A DNA stretch of 64,000 nt from Clostridiales bacterium (GCA_012839345.1 DUNN01000033.1:1-64000), one strand, 5' to 3'; positions 8,395-17,369 are shown, counted from the stretch's first letter. Made by a program: numbers and translations. The notes: generated by a model not told the origin, from the letters alone.

Positions 8395-8423
8395 TTGAAA
8401 AAACCATACTGATTTCGTATACT
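8395..8423 (+). promoter_or_regulatory. Promoter of gpmA
   Basis: TTGAAA (8395-8400), a 17-base spacer and TATACT (8418-8423) give a near-consensus vegetative promoter about 80 bases before gpmA. Confidence 0.75.
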
Positions 8424-8501
8424 ATAGCCAGAACAAAGAACCGAACCACATCATCGTATTTCTGCAAATTTGGAAAATACGAAAAAATAAAGGAGGCAAG
8501 T

Positions 8502-9263
8502 ATGATGAAGCTAGTATTAATCCGGCATGGGGAAAGCGAATGGAATCGGGAAAATCTGTTTACCGGCTGGACGGATGTTGACCTTTCGGAAACGGGCCGG
8601 GAGGAAGCGAAAAACGCCGGCCTTTTGTTGAAAGAAGGCGGCTATGATTTTGATGTGTGTTACACCTCCTATTTGAAGCGCGCCATCCATACGCTGAACC
8701 TGGTTTTGCAGCAGCTTGACCGCGAATGGCTCCCGGTTGTGAAGACATGGAAGCTGAACGAACGCCACTACGGGGCATTGCAGGGCCTGAACAAGGCGGA
8801 AACCGCGCAGAAATACGGGGAAGAACAGGTGAAAATCTGGCGCCGGTCGTTTGACGTGCGTCCCCCCGAACTGGAGCAGGATGACGCGCGCAGCCCCCGC
8901 ACGCAGGAGCAGTATCGAATGGAAAACCCGGCGGAGCTTCCGCTCTGTGAAAGCCTGAAGGATACGATTGACCGTGTCATTCCCTACTTTGAATCCGTCA
9001 TTAAAAAAGACATGCAGAATGGCCGAAGGGTGCTGATTGCCGCACATGGCAATTCCCTCCGTGCGTTGGTTCAATATTTTGACCATCTTTCTCCGCAGGA
9101 GATTATGGAAGTCAACATTCCAACCGGAGTTCCGCTTGTGTATGAATTTGATGAAGCGTTTCGGCCAATCAAGCACTACTATCTCGGCGACCCCAAGCTG
9201 ATTGAGGCAAAAATGCAAAAGGTTGCCAACCAGGGGAAAGCCATCAGCAAACCGATTGGATGA
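8502..9263 (+). CDS. gpmA: 2,3-bisphosphoglycerate-dependent phosphoglycerate mutase
   Basis: This enzyme interconverts 3- and 2-phosphoglycerate in glycolysis through a phosphohistidine. The 253-residue length is typical of GpmA. The phospho-acceptor motif [10 protein letters not shown] is at residues 6-15. The catalytic Glu lies in [10 protein letters not shown] near 87, and the second His in [10 protein letters not shown] near 185. Two adjacent ATGs (8502, 8505) follow AAAGGAGG; the second has slightly better spacing but both give the same enzyme. It is monocistronic, flanked by its own promoter and by two hairpins downstream. Confidence 0.95.
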   Translation: MMKLVLIRHGESEWNRENLFTGWTDVDLSETGREEAKNAGLLLKEGGYDFDVCYTSYLKRAIHTLNLVLQQLDREWLPVVKTWKLNERHYGALQGLNKAETAQKYGEEQVKIWRRSFDVRPPELEQDDARSPRTQEQYRMENPAELPLCESLKDTIDRVIPYFESVIKKDMQNGRRVLIAAHGNSLRALVQYFDHLSPQEIMEVNIPTGVPLVYEFDEAFRPIKHYYLGDPKLIEAKMQKVANQGKAISKPIG

Positions 9264-9341
9264 AGCCGTGTATTAATAATAAGTTGTTTCGAAGTTGTTT
9301 CGTCCGGCGGTGCACCGAAAATTTTATTTATATAAAAGGAG

Positions 9342-9421
9342 AGCGGTGCAAGACACCGCTTTCCTCGTAAAAAAATGCACCTGCAAATGGGTTTTAAACG
9401 CCCGCTTCCGGTGCATTTTTA
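9342..9421 (+). terminator. Two hairpins after gpmA
   Basis: AGCGGTG/CACCGCT (9342-9360) is followed by TTCCT. A second hairpin, AAAAATGCACC/GGTGCATTTTT (9371-9420), has a long loop. Either can end gpmA; the second is symmetric and could work on both strands. The rest of 9264-9522 shows no gene. Confidence 0.65.
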
Positions 9422-9522
9422 TGTCTTATTTGGTGGAGAAGCTATTATGCGGCAGCCACCTATTGTGCTATGTTTTGGAATGTCGGTTTCCGTCGCTTTA
9501 GGGGAAAATATATTTGTTACGC

Positions 9523-9551
9523 TTGTTACCTTAGGGTAAATCAGGTATAAT
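9523..9551 (+). promoter_or_regulatory. Promoter with internal inverted repeat before the gene at 9597
   Basis: TTGTTA (9523-9528), a 17-base spacer and TATAAT (9546-9551) form a promoter. Its spacer contains TTACC-TTAG-GGTAA (9526-9539), a good place for a repressor to bind. Confidence 0.65.
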
Positions 9552-9596
9552 AATAATTCGTGCGCATTTTATCTCTATAGCGAAAGGACTTGCAAA

Positions 9597-10040
9597 ATGG
9601 CAAAAATCAAAGAAGTTTTCACGAACGACGAGTACTATCCCTTTGTTTCCTACTGCGAGGAGCATGGGTACGAGGAAATGGCAGATCTGATGAAATTTCC
9701 CTTTCATGAACTGAGAGGGGACTCGGATATTCCCCCCAGACTATTAAGCAAAATCAAAACTATATTTGTAATGTATTCTAAAATGCACAGTTCGGAATTT
9801 TCGGCTGCCAAAAAGCCGTCGGTGCGCAAACCGGTTTCTTCCCCTACCCCGCAGGCGGAACTGGAGGCGGAGCTGGAGGTTTATTTTCAAAGCAACGCCG
9901 ACCGTTTGGTTCGGATTTCAGATATTTCAAAATCATTGGGCAGAAAAGTAAAGCGTTCAGACCTGCTGAAAATTCTGGAGCAGGCGCCGTGGTGTAAAGC
10001 CGTAGATGCAACCACTTTTTTCTATGCACCACAGTCATAA
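9597..10040 (+). CDS. Hypothetical protein, 147 residues
   Basis: I do not recognise this protein. It has two parts. Residues 1-62 are a compact, acidic N-terminal region with the phrase FHELRGDSDIPPRLLSKIK, reminiscent of a helix-hairpin-helix or DNA-binding tip but not conclusive. After a Pro/Ser-rich linker (residues 70-85), residues 87-147 form a small alpha/beta region (ISDISKSLGRKVKRSDLLK) that could be a winged helix. There is no signal peptide or membrane segment. A GCGAAAGGA site precedes the ATG, and the promoter upstream has an inverted repeat. A small cytosolic regulator is one guess; its function is open. Confidence 0.75.
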   Translation: MAKIKEVFTNDEYYPFVSYCEEHGYEEMADLMKFPFHELRGDSDIPPRLLSKIKTIFVMYSKMHSSEFSAAKKPSVRKPVSSPTPQAELEAELEVYFQSNADRLVRISDISKSLGRKVKRSDLLKILEQAPWCKAVDATTFFYAPQS

Positions 10041-10142
10041 GCCCAAATTTTTATTGAAATTTGTTTCTCATATAGAAATAACAGCTCGATTTCTTATCAC
10101 TTTCTTTATGCCGATTTACTTTCTTATTCTTATGAACTATTG

Positions 10143-10148
10143 TATAAT
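10143..10148 (+). promoter_or_regulatory. Likely -10 element of the potassium importer gene
   Basis: A TATAAT in the otherwise AT-rich gap 10041-10313 has only a weak TTTCTT-like -35. It would give a leader of about 155 bases. I looked for the c-di-AMP (ydaO) riboswitch often found before this gene family and did not see its conserved blocks. Confidence 0.4.
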
Positions 10149-10313
10149 ATGCTTCCAATAAAAAGCTATTCTGGCCATACTACTTTTAAATAATAGGTAA
10201 ATTTACCAGATTGCAGTATTCAGTTCATTTACAAGGTGATTCAGCAATCTTTTGTAAATAAGCGGAGGAACGCTCAGCAGTAAAAATTTAGCACAACTTA
10301 AGGATGTGTTAGT

Positions 10314-12152
10314 GTGTTCAAAAAAATAAAATCCATTCTTATCGGCAAGGCGATTAAATCGACCGAAAGCGAACATCAAAAATTCAGCGTTATCTGGGGC
10401 CTTCCCATTTTGTCCAGCGACGCGATTTCTTCTGTTTCCTATGCCTCTGAGGAAATCCTGATGGTTCTCGTCCCCGTGATTGGAATGGCTTCCTACAAAC
10501 CGATGATGGCCATTGCAGCTGCCATCGTGTGCCTGCTTGTAATTCTGGTGTTTTCTTACCGACAGACCATTGACTGTTACCCGCAGGGCGGCGGCTCTTA
10601 TCGGGTCGCCAGCGAAAACATCGGCAGGATTCCCGGCCTTGTGGCGGCGGCTTCACTGTCTACCGATTATGTGTTGACGGTTGCGGTCAGCACCTGTGCG
10701 GGTACGGCGGCAATTACCTCCGCTTTTCCTGAGCTGCTTCCCTACCGAGTAGGTATTACACTGTTCCTAATCCTGGTTCTTACCCTTGGGAACCTGAGAG
10801 GAATTCGGGAGTCCTCCATTCTTTTCGGCGTTCCGACGTATTTGTTTGTATTTTCCATTCTCGCTATGATTGTGACCGGAATCGTGCGCGTGCTGGTTTT
10901 GGGACAGGTTCCCCAGAATGTGCCGGTTCCGCAGCAGTCAATACAGGATATTTCCGTATTTTTGATTCTGCGGGCTTTCGCGTCGGGATGCACAGCCTTG
11001 ACCGGCGTAGAAGCAATCAGCGACGGGGTTCCGAATTTTAAGGCGCCATCCCAGAAAAACGCCAAGCGCGTTTTGGTCATGCTGGCTTCGCTGGTATTCG
11101 TTATTTTTATCGGCGTCTGTTATCTTGCGTCCATGTATCATGTTACCCCAAAGTCGGATATTACGGTGGTTGCGCAGATTGCGACCGGGGTATTCGGGCG
11201 TGACAGCATGATGTTCTATTTGGTGCAGGCCACAACGGCGCTGATTCTGGTCATGGCCGCCAATACTGCTTTTGCCGACCTGCCTCTACTGCTGTCGCTT
11301 CTTGCAAAGGACGGCTTTGTCGCCAGAAGCTTTGCAACCCGCGGCACGAGATTAAGCTTTTCCAACGGCATTATGCTGCTGTTTATTCTTTCCTCCACGT
11401 TGGTGATCGTTTTCAAAGCAGACCAGCATCATCTTCTTCCGCTTTACGCAGTCGGGGTATTCCTGTCCTTTACTTTGTCCCAGACCGGAATGTTTCGAAG
11501 ATGGATTACCCGCAAGGAAGGGAAATGGCGCCACAAGGCAGTGATTAACGGCTGCGGAGCGATTGTTTCTGCCATAACCTGCATTGTGCTGTCCGTCACA
11601 AAGTTCCTGCTGGGGGCTTGGGTGGTTTTAATCTGCATTCCTGCACTGATCTGTCTGATGCTGGTGATTCGCCGCCATTACGACAAGGTGCGCGATAATC
11701 TGGTGATTGAAAAGAGCGGAAACGAGCTGATCCATAAGGTCCCCACGGAAAATTGCATTATCCTGCCGATTCAGTCGGTGAATAAATCCTTTGTCAAAGC
11801 GCTCAACTACGCGATGACACTTGGCGGAAAAATTGAGATTTATCATGTCAGCACCGATCAGGCTGCCACGGAAAAGCTGATCAACCAGTACCGGCAGCTG
11901 AAGGTAGATTTTCCGCTGGTGATTGAGGAAGCCCCTTACCGTAATGTTAATGAAATGCTGATTGCCCATGTGGATGCAAGGCTGGCAAGGCTGGAGCCGC
12001 ACCAAATGCTGACGGTGGTTCTGCCGCAGTTTATCATTCCAAAGAGCTGGCACTATTTACTGCACAACCAGACTTCCCTTCGCTTGAAGAGCGCTCTGCT
12101 GAAGCGGCGCGATGTTGCGGTAATTTCCGTTCCCTATATTATTAATGAATAA
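10314..12152 (+). CDS. kimA: KimA-type (YdaO) potassium importer, APC superfamily
   Basis: This is a 612-residue permease, the size of Bacillus KimA (607). It imports K+ with protons across the cytoplasmic membrane and is inhibited by c-di-AMP in characterised members. The N-terminal 430 residues hold about 12 membrane segments with the family phrases LPILSSDAISSVSYASEE and YPQGGGSYRVASEN. From about residue 455 there is a soluble USP-like domain (IILPIQSVNKSFVKALNYA), which binds the nucleotide in KimA. The GTG start is preceded by AAGGATG. Related amino-acid permeases share the fold, but the size, the N-terminus and the C-terminal domain favour KimA. Confidence 0.8.
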   Translation: MFKKIKSILIGKAIKSTESEHQKFSVIWGLPILSSDAISSVSYASEEILMVLVPVIGMASYKPMMAIAAAIVCLLVILVFSYRQTIDCYPQGGGSYRVASENIGRIPGLVAAASLSTDYVLTVAVSTCAGTAAITSAFPELLPYRVGITLFLILVLTLGNLRGIRESSILFGVPTYLFVFSILAMIVTGIVRVLVLGQVPQNVPVPQQSIQDISVFLILRAFASGCTALTGVEAISDGVPNFKAPSQKNAKRVLVMLASLVFVIFIGVCYLASMYHVTPKSDITVVAQIATGVFGRDSMMFYLVQATTALILVMAANTAFADLPLLLSLLAKDGFVARSFATRGTRLSFSNGIMLLFILSSTLVIVFKADQHHLLPLYAVGVFLSFTLSQTGMFRRWITRKEGKWRHKAVINGCGAIVSAITCIVLSVTKFLLGAWVVLICIPALICLMLVIRRHYDKVRDNLVIEKSGNELIHKVPTENCIILPIQSVNKSFVKALNYAMTLGGKIEIYHVSTDQAATEKLINQYRQLKVDFPLVIEEAPYRNVNEMLIAHVDARLARLEPHQMLTVVLPQFIIPKSWHYLLHNQTSLRLKSALLKRRDVAVISVPYIINE

Positions 12153-12171
12153 AAATAATCAATAGAAAATA

Positions 12172-12220
12172 AAAAGAGAGTCGGTTTTGTAGCTGTGGCT
12201 ACTTACAGGCTCTCTTTTCT
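12172..12220 (+). terminator. Terminator after kimA
   Basis: AAAAGAGAG (12172-12180) pairs with CTCTCTTTT (12210-12218), with an inner GTAGC/GCTAC hairpin. The hcp promoter must lie within or just after it (TATACT near 12225). Confidence 0.75.
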
Positions 12221-12271
12221 CTATTATACTGAAACCAACAAATTGAACGAGATTTGATTGGAGGAAGTAAA

Positions 12272-13873
12272 ATGGATAAAATGTTTTGTTTTCAGTGCGA
12301 ACAGACCGCAAATGGAACCGGATGCACTCAGGCTGGTGTTTGCGGAAAAAGTGCGGACACCGCAATTTTACAGGATGAGCTGACCGGCGCGTTGGTTGGC
12401 CTTGCAAAAGCCGCAGGAAACGGCGGACGTACCAAAGAAACCGACCGCCTTATGCTGGAGGGCCTTTTTACCTGCATTACCAATGTGAATTTTGATGACG
12501 CTTCGATTCAGCGCAAGATTGCTGAAGTCAATCAGGCGAAAAATTCGATTGTTCCTGGCTGTGTAGCGTGTATTTCCCGCTGCGGAAATGCAGATAATAT
12601 GGATATGGTGGCCTTATGGAGCGCGGATGAAGATATTCGCTCCCTGAAATCCCTGCTGCTGCTTGGCTTGCGCGGCATGGCTGCCTATGCGTACCACGCG
12701 CATGCGCTTGGCTATGAGGATGACGAGGTAACCGAATGGTTCTACAAGGGGTTGGCGGCGATCGGAACCGACCTGGATGCGGATACGCTGCTTTCCCTGC
12801 TGATGGAGTTTGGTCAGGTCAACCTGAAGTGCATGGCGCTGCTGGATCGTGCCAACACCGGAACTTACGGCGACCCTGTTCCGACCGAAGTGCCGAATAC
12901 GATTGAAAAAGGCCCGTTCATCATTATTTCCGGCCATGACCTTCACGACCTGAAGCAGCTTCTGGAGCAGACAGAAGGCAAGGGCGTGAACATTTATACC
13001 CACGGTGAAATGCTGCCCGCGCATGGTTATCCGGAATTGAAAAAGTATGCGCACCTGAAGGGCAACTTCGGAACAGCCTGGCAAAATCAGCAGAAGGAGT
13101 TTGACGGGGTTCCCGCTCCGATTTTGTTTACCACGAATTGCCTGATGCGTCCTCGTGCTTCTTATGCGGACCGTGTCTTCACCACTGGCGTGGTGGCCTA
13201 CCCGGAACTGGTCCACATTGAAGAACAGGATGGCAAAAAGGACTTTTCCGAAGTAATTGCAAAGGCACTGGAGTTGGGCGGCTATGAAGCAGACCGTGAA
13301 CTCCCGGGCATTAACGGGGGAAAGAAACTGCTGACCGGATTTGCCCACGGCACCGTGTTGGGCGTGGCTGACAAGGTGGTGGACGCCGTAAAGTCCGGCG
13401 CACTGAAGCATATCTTCCTGGTGGGCGGATGCGACGGAGCAAAGCCGGGCCGCAACTATTACACCGAGTTTGTAAAGCAGACCCCGGCGGATTCCGTTGT
13501 GTTGACCGTCGCCTGCGGCAAGTACCGCTTTAACGACCTTGATCTCGGTACCTTGGGCGGCCTGCCGCGTCTGATGGACATGGGGCAGTGCAACGATGCT
13601 TATTCCGCCATCCGTGTGGCGGTTGCGCTTGCCGATGCGTTTGGCTGCGGTGTAAACGATCTTCCGCTTCACATTGTGCTTTCGTGGTACGAACAGAAAG
13701 CTGTCTGCATTTTGCTGACGCTGTTTGCGCTTGGGATTCAGAATATCCGCCTCGGCCCGACCCTTCCGGCGTTTGTATCGCCGAATGTGCTGAAAATCCT
13801 TGTGGATAAGTTTAACGTACATCCGATTTCAACGCCGGAAATGGATTTGGCTGAAATGATGCATCAGGAGTGA
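12272..13873 (+). CDS. hcp: Hybrid-cluster protein Hcp (class I), NO/hydroxylamine reductase
   Basis: Hcp reduces nitric oxide (and hydroxylamine) in the cytosol using a [4Fe-4S] cluster and a 4Fe-2S-2O hybrid cluster. The N-terminal cluster motif is C6-x2-C9-x8-C18-x5-C24, the class I pattern of strict anaerobes. Every expected hybrid-cluster ligand region is present: GHDLHDL and HGEMLPAHGYP, TTNCLM, GGCDGAKPGR, TVACGKYRF, MGQCNDAYSA and WYEQKAVC. Length is 533 residues. The ATG at 12272 follows GGAGG; an in-frame ATG at 12254 lies before that site. No hcr reductase is adjacent. A cupin gene starts 5 bases after the stop codon. Confidence 0.95.
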   Translation: MDKMFCFQCEQTANGTGCTQAGVCGKSADTAILQDELTGALVGLAKAAGNGGRTKETDRLMLEGLFTCITNVNFDDASIQRKIAEVNQAKNSIVPGCVACISRCGNADNMDMVALWSADEDIRSLKSLLLLGLRGMAAYAYHAHALGYEDDEVTEWFYKGLAAIGTDLDADTLLSLLMEFGQVNLKCMALLDRANTGTYGDPVPTEVPNTIEKGPFIIISGHDLHDLKQLLEQTEGKGVNIYTHGEMLPAHGYPELKKYAHLKGNFGTAWQNQQKEFDGVPAPILFTTNCLMRPRASYADRVFTTGVVAYPELVHIEEQDGKKDFSEVIAKALELGGYEADRELPGINGGKKLLTGFAHGTVLGVADKVVDAVKSGALKHIFLVGGCDGAKPGRNYYTEFVKQTPADSVVLTVACGKYRFNDLDLGTLGGLPRLMDMGQCNDAYSAIRVAVALADAFGCGVNDLPLHIVLSWYEQKAVCILLTLFALGIQNIRLGPTLPAFVSPNVLKILVDKFNVHPISTPEMDLAEMMHQE

Positions 13874-13878
13874 TAACA

Positions 13879-14217
13879 ATGGGCCAGAACTATATTAAAA
13901 ATATTGATTTTTCCACCGCCCTCAAAATGGCCGATCTGGTTTCGTACCAGCCCGGCCAGGTAGTCAGTAAAACACTGGCTCAGAATCCCGCGGTCAGCTT
14001 GACCCTGTTTGCTTTTGACCGCGGGGAAGAGATTAGTACCCACTCTTCTACCGGCGATGCGCTTGTGCTTGCGCTGGATGGAGAAGGAGAAATTACTATC
14101 AATGGGGAAAAGCATGAACTGAAGCAGGGCGAAACCATTGTCATGCCAGCCAATGCGCCTCATGCGGTATATGCAAAAGAACGTTTTAAAATGTTTTTGG
14201 TCGTTGTTTTTCCTTAA
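13879..14217 (+). CDS. Small cupin-domain protein coupled to hcp
   Basis: This is a single-domain cupin of 112 residues. The first motif reads GEEISTHSSTGDALVLALDGEGE, with one His and no second His of the classical HxH. The second motif ends in ANAPHAVYA with its His. Metal binding is possible but incomplete. The ATG lies 5 bases after the hcp stop and follows CAGGAG, which overlaps the end of hcp, so the two are translated together. A frame-compatible GTG at 13870 overlaps hcp and is less likely. Its place suggests a role in NO or iron-sulfur stress handling with Hcp, but this is inference. Confidence 0.85.
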   Translation: MGQNYIKNIDFSTALKMADLVSYQPGQVVSKTLAQNPAVSLTLFAFDRGEEISTHSSTGDALVLALDGEGEITINGEKHELKQGETIVMPANAPHAVYAKERFKMFLVVVFP

Positions 14218-14225
14218 TGGTTCTC

Positions 14226-14272
14226 CCAAAAGGGCCGGAACCGGGTTTTGCCCGGTTCCGGCCCTTTTGGCG
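14226..14272 (+). terminator. Strong terminator of hcp-cupin
   Basis: A stem of about 19-20 bp pairs 14226-14245 with 14251-14270 (CCAAAAGGGCCGGAACCGGG and its complement) around a short loop. Confidence 0.9.
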
Positions 14273-14645
14273 TAATAGCAAATGATGATATCTAACCACT
14301 GTGTAGGACAGAAGTTTAAAGCTGCAAATATTCTGACCTGAGCGGATTTCAAATTGCTTTTCTCAGCGGTTACCTAGGCAGTGCTAATACCAAAACGCTA
14401 TTTGACTGAGCGGGAGCTTCGGATTTGCCCGTCCCATTTCTCACCAAAAGAAGAAACGGAACATATTTTATAGCAGCGCACTATGGCCGTGCAGCCGGAG
14501 CGGTAAAGCCGCAGCAATGCAATTTTTGGCGGGACTTCAGGCTGAAAACAGAAGATTGCCGGCTGTGCCGCCGAAAGTGAAATGCTGCAGAGGCCTTCGA
14601 AGTAAAAAACAATTCAGATTCAATCGGAAAAACGAGGTGAGATCG
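14273..14645 (+). other. 373-base gap before the NMT1-type ABC operon
   Basis: No gene is visible. A CTGAG/CTCAG hairpin lies at about 14339-14368, and GC-rich short repeats at about 14490-14515. I looked for the TPP riboswitch blocks common before thiamine-precursor importers of this ABC family and do not see them. A promoter cannot be placed with confidence. Confidence 0.4.
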
Positions 14646-15410
14646 ATGGAAGTACTGAACGTAAAAAATATTCAGGAAATTTATCAGGCGGAAAACGGAG
14701 AAATTTCCGCCCTGAAAAATATTAGTTTTACCGCACAAAAAGGAGAACTGATCAGCATCGTTGGACCAAGTGGCTGCGGAAAATCCACCTTGCTTTCCAT
14801 TCTGGCCGGACTGCTGAAGCCGACCGGCGGAGAAGTTTATGTAAAAGGAGAAAAGGTGAACGGGGTGTCTCCCCATATCGGCTATATGATGCAGAAAGAC
14901 AGCCTGCTGGACTGGCGCAACATTTATAAAAATGTAATGTTCGGCCTGGAGGTACGGGGCATGATGCAGCCGGAGTACCGGGAGCGCGCGGAAAAGCTTC
15001 TGAAAACGTATGGACTGTATGAGTTTAAGGATAAATATCCGTCCCAGCTGTCGGGCGGAATGCGCCAAAGGGTGGCGCTCATCCGCACGCTGGCAATCAA
15101 CCCGGACATTCTGCTTCTGGACGAAGCGTTTTCCGCGCTGGATTACCAGACCAGGCTGACGGTAACCGATGACGTATACCGCATTTTAAAGCAGGAGCAG
15201 GTAACCACCATTATGGTTACCCATGATATACCGGAAAGCATCAGCATGGGCGACAAAGTCCTGATTTTCAGCCAGCGGCCGGCCGAAATCAAGGAAGTGC
15301 TGGAAATTGACTTTGAGGACCCGGACCGTACGCCGATTAGCTGCAGGAACAATCCCAAATTCAGCCGTTATTTTGACCACATTTGGAGGGAGCTGTCGGC
15401 AAATGAATAA
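14646..15410 (+). CDS. ABC transporter ATPase, nitrate/sulfonate/taurine (NitT/TauT) family
   Basis: This is the ATP-hydrolysing subunit of an importer. The 254-residue protein has Walker A GPSGCGKST (about residue 39), signature LSGGMRQRVAL (about 137) and Walker B ILLLDEAFSALD (about 157), then the H-loop MVTHD. The phrase SGCGKSTLLSILAGLLKPTGG is typical of SsuB, TauB and ThiZ. An upstream frame-open ATG at 14517 would add 43 unrelated residues; the ATG at 14646 follows GAGGTGA. The permease gene starts 8 bases before its stop codon, so the subunits are coupled. Confidence 0.9.
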   Translation: MEVLNVKNIQEIYQAENGEISALKNISFTAQKGELISIVGPSGCGKSTLLSILAGLLKPTGGEVYVKGEKVNGVSPHIGYMMQKDSLLDWRNIYKNVMFGLEVRGMMQPEYRERAEKLLKTYGLYEFKDKYPSQLSGGMRQRVALIRTLAINPDILLLDEAFSALDYQTRLTVTDDVYRILKQEQVTTIMVTHDIPESISMGDKVLIFSQRPAEIKEVLEIDFEDPDRTPISCRNNPKFSRYFDHIWRELSANE

Positions 15411-16239
15411 ACAATCAGTTCGAAATACGGAAAAATTTCCGCCGGAAATTTCAAAAGAGCGGGAGGTTTACCTGCAGAAAAAGCAGCGCAGAAAAATGTG
15501 GATCCGCATCAGCCAGTGGGGAATCCTTTTGCTGTTTCTCGCGCAGTGGGAAATTACCGCCAGACTGGGCTGGATTGACAGCTTCATTCTAAGCCAGCCT
15601 TCGCGAATCGGCAACACATTCCTGAACATGGCGCAGAACGATTTGCTGATGCATCTGGGCGTGACGGTTTACGAAACGTTGGTCGGGTTCCTGCTGGGGG
15701 TGGTTTTCGGTACCCTGCTTGCCATCATTCTGTGGTGGAGCGACTTTATATCCAAGGTTAGCGAACCTTATCTGGTTGTGTTGAACAGTCTGCCGAAAAT
15801 TGCGCTGGGCCCTGTCATTATTGTGATTGCCGGGGCGGGCACCCAGGCGATTATTTTTATGGCGCTGGCTATTTCACTCGTCGTTACGGTGCTGGAAATG
15901 CTCAACGGGTTTCGCCGCACCGACCCGGAGTATATCCGCATGGCGATGTCGTTTGGTGCGAACAAAAGGCAGATTTTTACGAAAGTTGTGTTTCCGTACA
16001 ATATCGCAACGTTGTTCAATTCCCTAAAAATCAATATCGGCCTGTCGCTGGTCGGCGTGATTGCAGGGGAATTTTTGGTTTCCAAAGCGGGGCTCGGGTA
16101 TTTGATTGTTTACGGTGGTCAGGTATTCCAGCTCGATTTGGTTATGACAAGTGTGATTATTCTTGCAGTGGTCGCGGCGCTGATGTACGAAGCGGTGGTG
16201 CTGCTTCAAAAACTGGTCATGAAGTGGTATGGGCATTGA
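15403..16239 (+). CDS. ABC transporter permease, nitrate/sulfonate/taurine family
   Basis: This is the membrane subunit of the same importer: 278 residues, about six membrane segments, with the BPD_transp_1 fold. The EAA loop for ATPase contact reads EYIRMAMSFGANKRQIFTKV, around residues 178-197. The first 40 residues are cytosolic and charged. The ATG overlaps the ATPase gene, and GGAGGGAG lies upstream inside that gene. A larger frame-open start at 15307 lies wholly within the ATPase gene and is rejected. Confidence 0.9.
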   Translation: MNKQSVRNTEKFPPEISKEREVYLQKKQRRKMWIRISQWGILLLFLAQWEITARLGWIDSFILSQPSRIGNTFLNMAQNDLLMHLGVTVYETLVGFLLGVVFGTLLAIILWWSDFISKVSEPYLVVLNSLPKIALGPVIIVIAGAGTQAIIFMALAISLVVTVLEMLNGFRRTDPEYIRMAMSFGANKRQIFTKVVFPYNIATLFNSLKINIGLSLVGVIAGEFLVSKAGLGYLIVYGGQVFQLDLVMTSVIILAVVAALMYEAVVLLQKLVMKWYGH

Positions 16240-16292
16240 GGTAAAACAATTTTGTCCGGGTGGCTGATGAATCTGATGAGGGAGGTATGCTT

Positions 16293-17306
16293 ATGAAGAA
16301 GCGGATAAGATTTTTAGCGCTTGCGCTGTGCCTTGCGACGGTTTTGACCCTGTTTGCGGGGTGCGGAAAGAAACAATCACAGGAAACCGTAAAAGTGCGT
16401 CTGTGCGAAGTGACGCATTCTATTTTTTACGCGCCGCAGTATGTGGCGATGAATCTGGGGTATTTCAAACAGGAGGGCATCGAGCTGGAGCTCACCAACG
16501 GACAGGGTGCGGATAAAGTAATGACGGCGGTACTGTCGAACAGTGCAGACATTGGATTCGCCGGGCCGGAAGCCTCCATTTACGTTTATAATGAAGGAAA
16601 AACGGATTATACACAGGTTTTTGCTCTTTTAACACAGCGGGACGGCTCCTTCCTGGTTGGTCGTCAGCCCGACCCGAATTTCACCTGGGATAAGGTAAAG
16701 GGAAAAGTGGTTCTGCCCGGCCGCAAAGGCGGCGTACCTTATATGACACTGGAATATGTCATGCGCAAAAACGGGGTTGACCCAAACAAAGATACTAAGT
16801 TGGATGACAGCATCCAGTATGCTTTAATGGCGACCGCGTTTACCAACGGGACCGGCGATTATGTCACCATTTTCGAACCAACGGCTTCTATTATTGAGGC
16901 ACAGAAGAAAGGCTATATTGTCGCTTCCATCGGCAAGGAAAGCGGAGAAATTCCCTATACCGCTTATTTTGCAAAAAAGAGTTTTTTGGAGAAAAACTCG
17001 GATATCATCGAACGCTTTACGCGTGCGATTTACCGCGGCCAACTCTGGGTGTCGAGTCACAGTGCAGAGGAGATTGCAAAGGCTGTGGCGACCTCGTTCC
17101 CGGACACCGACGTATCCATTTTGACGACGGTCGCCCAGCGTTACAAGGATATTGAGGCGTGGAGCCCGAATCCGATTCTGAAGTCTTCTGCTTTCGATAT
17201 GCTGCAGAAAGTTATGACAGAGGCCGGCGAACTGAAGCAGACGGCCCCTTATGATAAAATTGTAAATACCTCCTATGCAGAAAAAGTGATGAAAGAGGTT
17301 AAATAA
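16293..17306 (+). CDS. Substrate-binding lipoprotein, NMT1/THI5-like
   Basis: This is the extracytoplasmic binding protein of the importer. The signal peptide (residues 1-25) ends in the lipobox LFAGC, so it is anchored by lipid on the outer face of the membrane. The mature part has the NMT1/SsuA-like pattern: HSIFYAPQYVAMNLGYFKQEGIELEL near the start and DIGFAGPEA near residue 85. Family members bind nitrate, aliphatic sulfonates, taurine or the thiamine precursor HMP. I see no diagnostic residue, and no metabolic gene is next to it, so the ligand is open. The start at 16293 is 8 bases after GGGAGG. Confidence 0.9.
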   Translation: MKKRIRFLALALCLATVLTLFAGCGKKQSQETVKVRLCEVTHSIFYAPQYVAMNLGYFKQEGIELELTNGQGADKVMTAVLSNSADIGFAGPEASIYVYNEGKTDYTQVFALLTQRDGSFLVGRQPDPNFTWDKVKGKVVLPGRKGGVPYMTLEYVMRKNGVDPNKDTKLDDSIQYALMATAFTNGTGDYVTIFEPTASIIEAQKKGYIVASIGKESGEIPYTAYFAKKSFLEKNSDIIERFTRAIYRGQLWVSSHSAEEIAKAVATSFPDTDVSILTTVAQRYKDIEAWSPNPILKSSAFDMLQKVMTEAGELKQTAPYDKIVNTSYAEKVMKEVK

Positions 17307-17331
17307 TTCTTACGAAGATTAGCAGTTGGAG

Positions 17332-17369
17332 CGCCGCAAAATGGGTGAAAACTCATTTTGCGGCACTTT
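17332..17369 (+). terminator. Terminator of the ABC operon
   Basis: GCCGCAAAATG (17333-17343) pairs with CATTTTGCGGC (17354-17364), followed by ACTTTC. Confidence 0.8.

Noticed and set aside
9295-9501. A 68-codon frame after gpmA.
   Set aside because: It runs through two terminator-like hairpins, has no ribosome-binding site, and has a Cys- and Phe-rich composition without any pattern.
12614-13822. A 402-codon open frame on the minus strand, antisense to hcp.
   Set aside because: It is a by-product of the codon use of hcp on the plus strand. The protein has no recognisable domain and hcp is intact and complete.
14273-14645. TPP or cobalamin riboswitch before the NMT1-type ABC operon.
   Set aside because: Fragments such as ACCTGAG and CCACTGTG occur, but the required paired blocks and the ACCUGAUC-type 3' region are not present.
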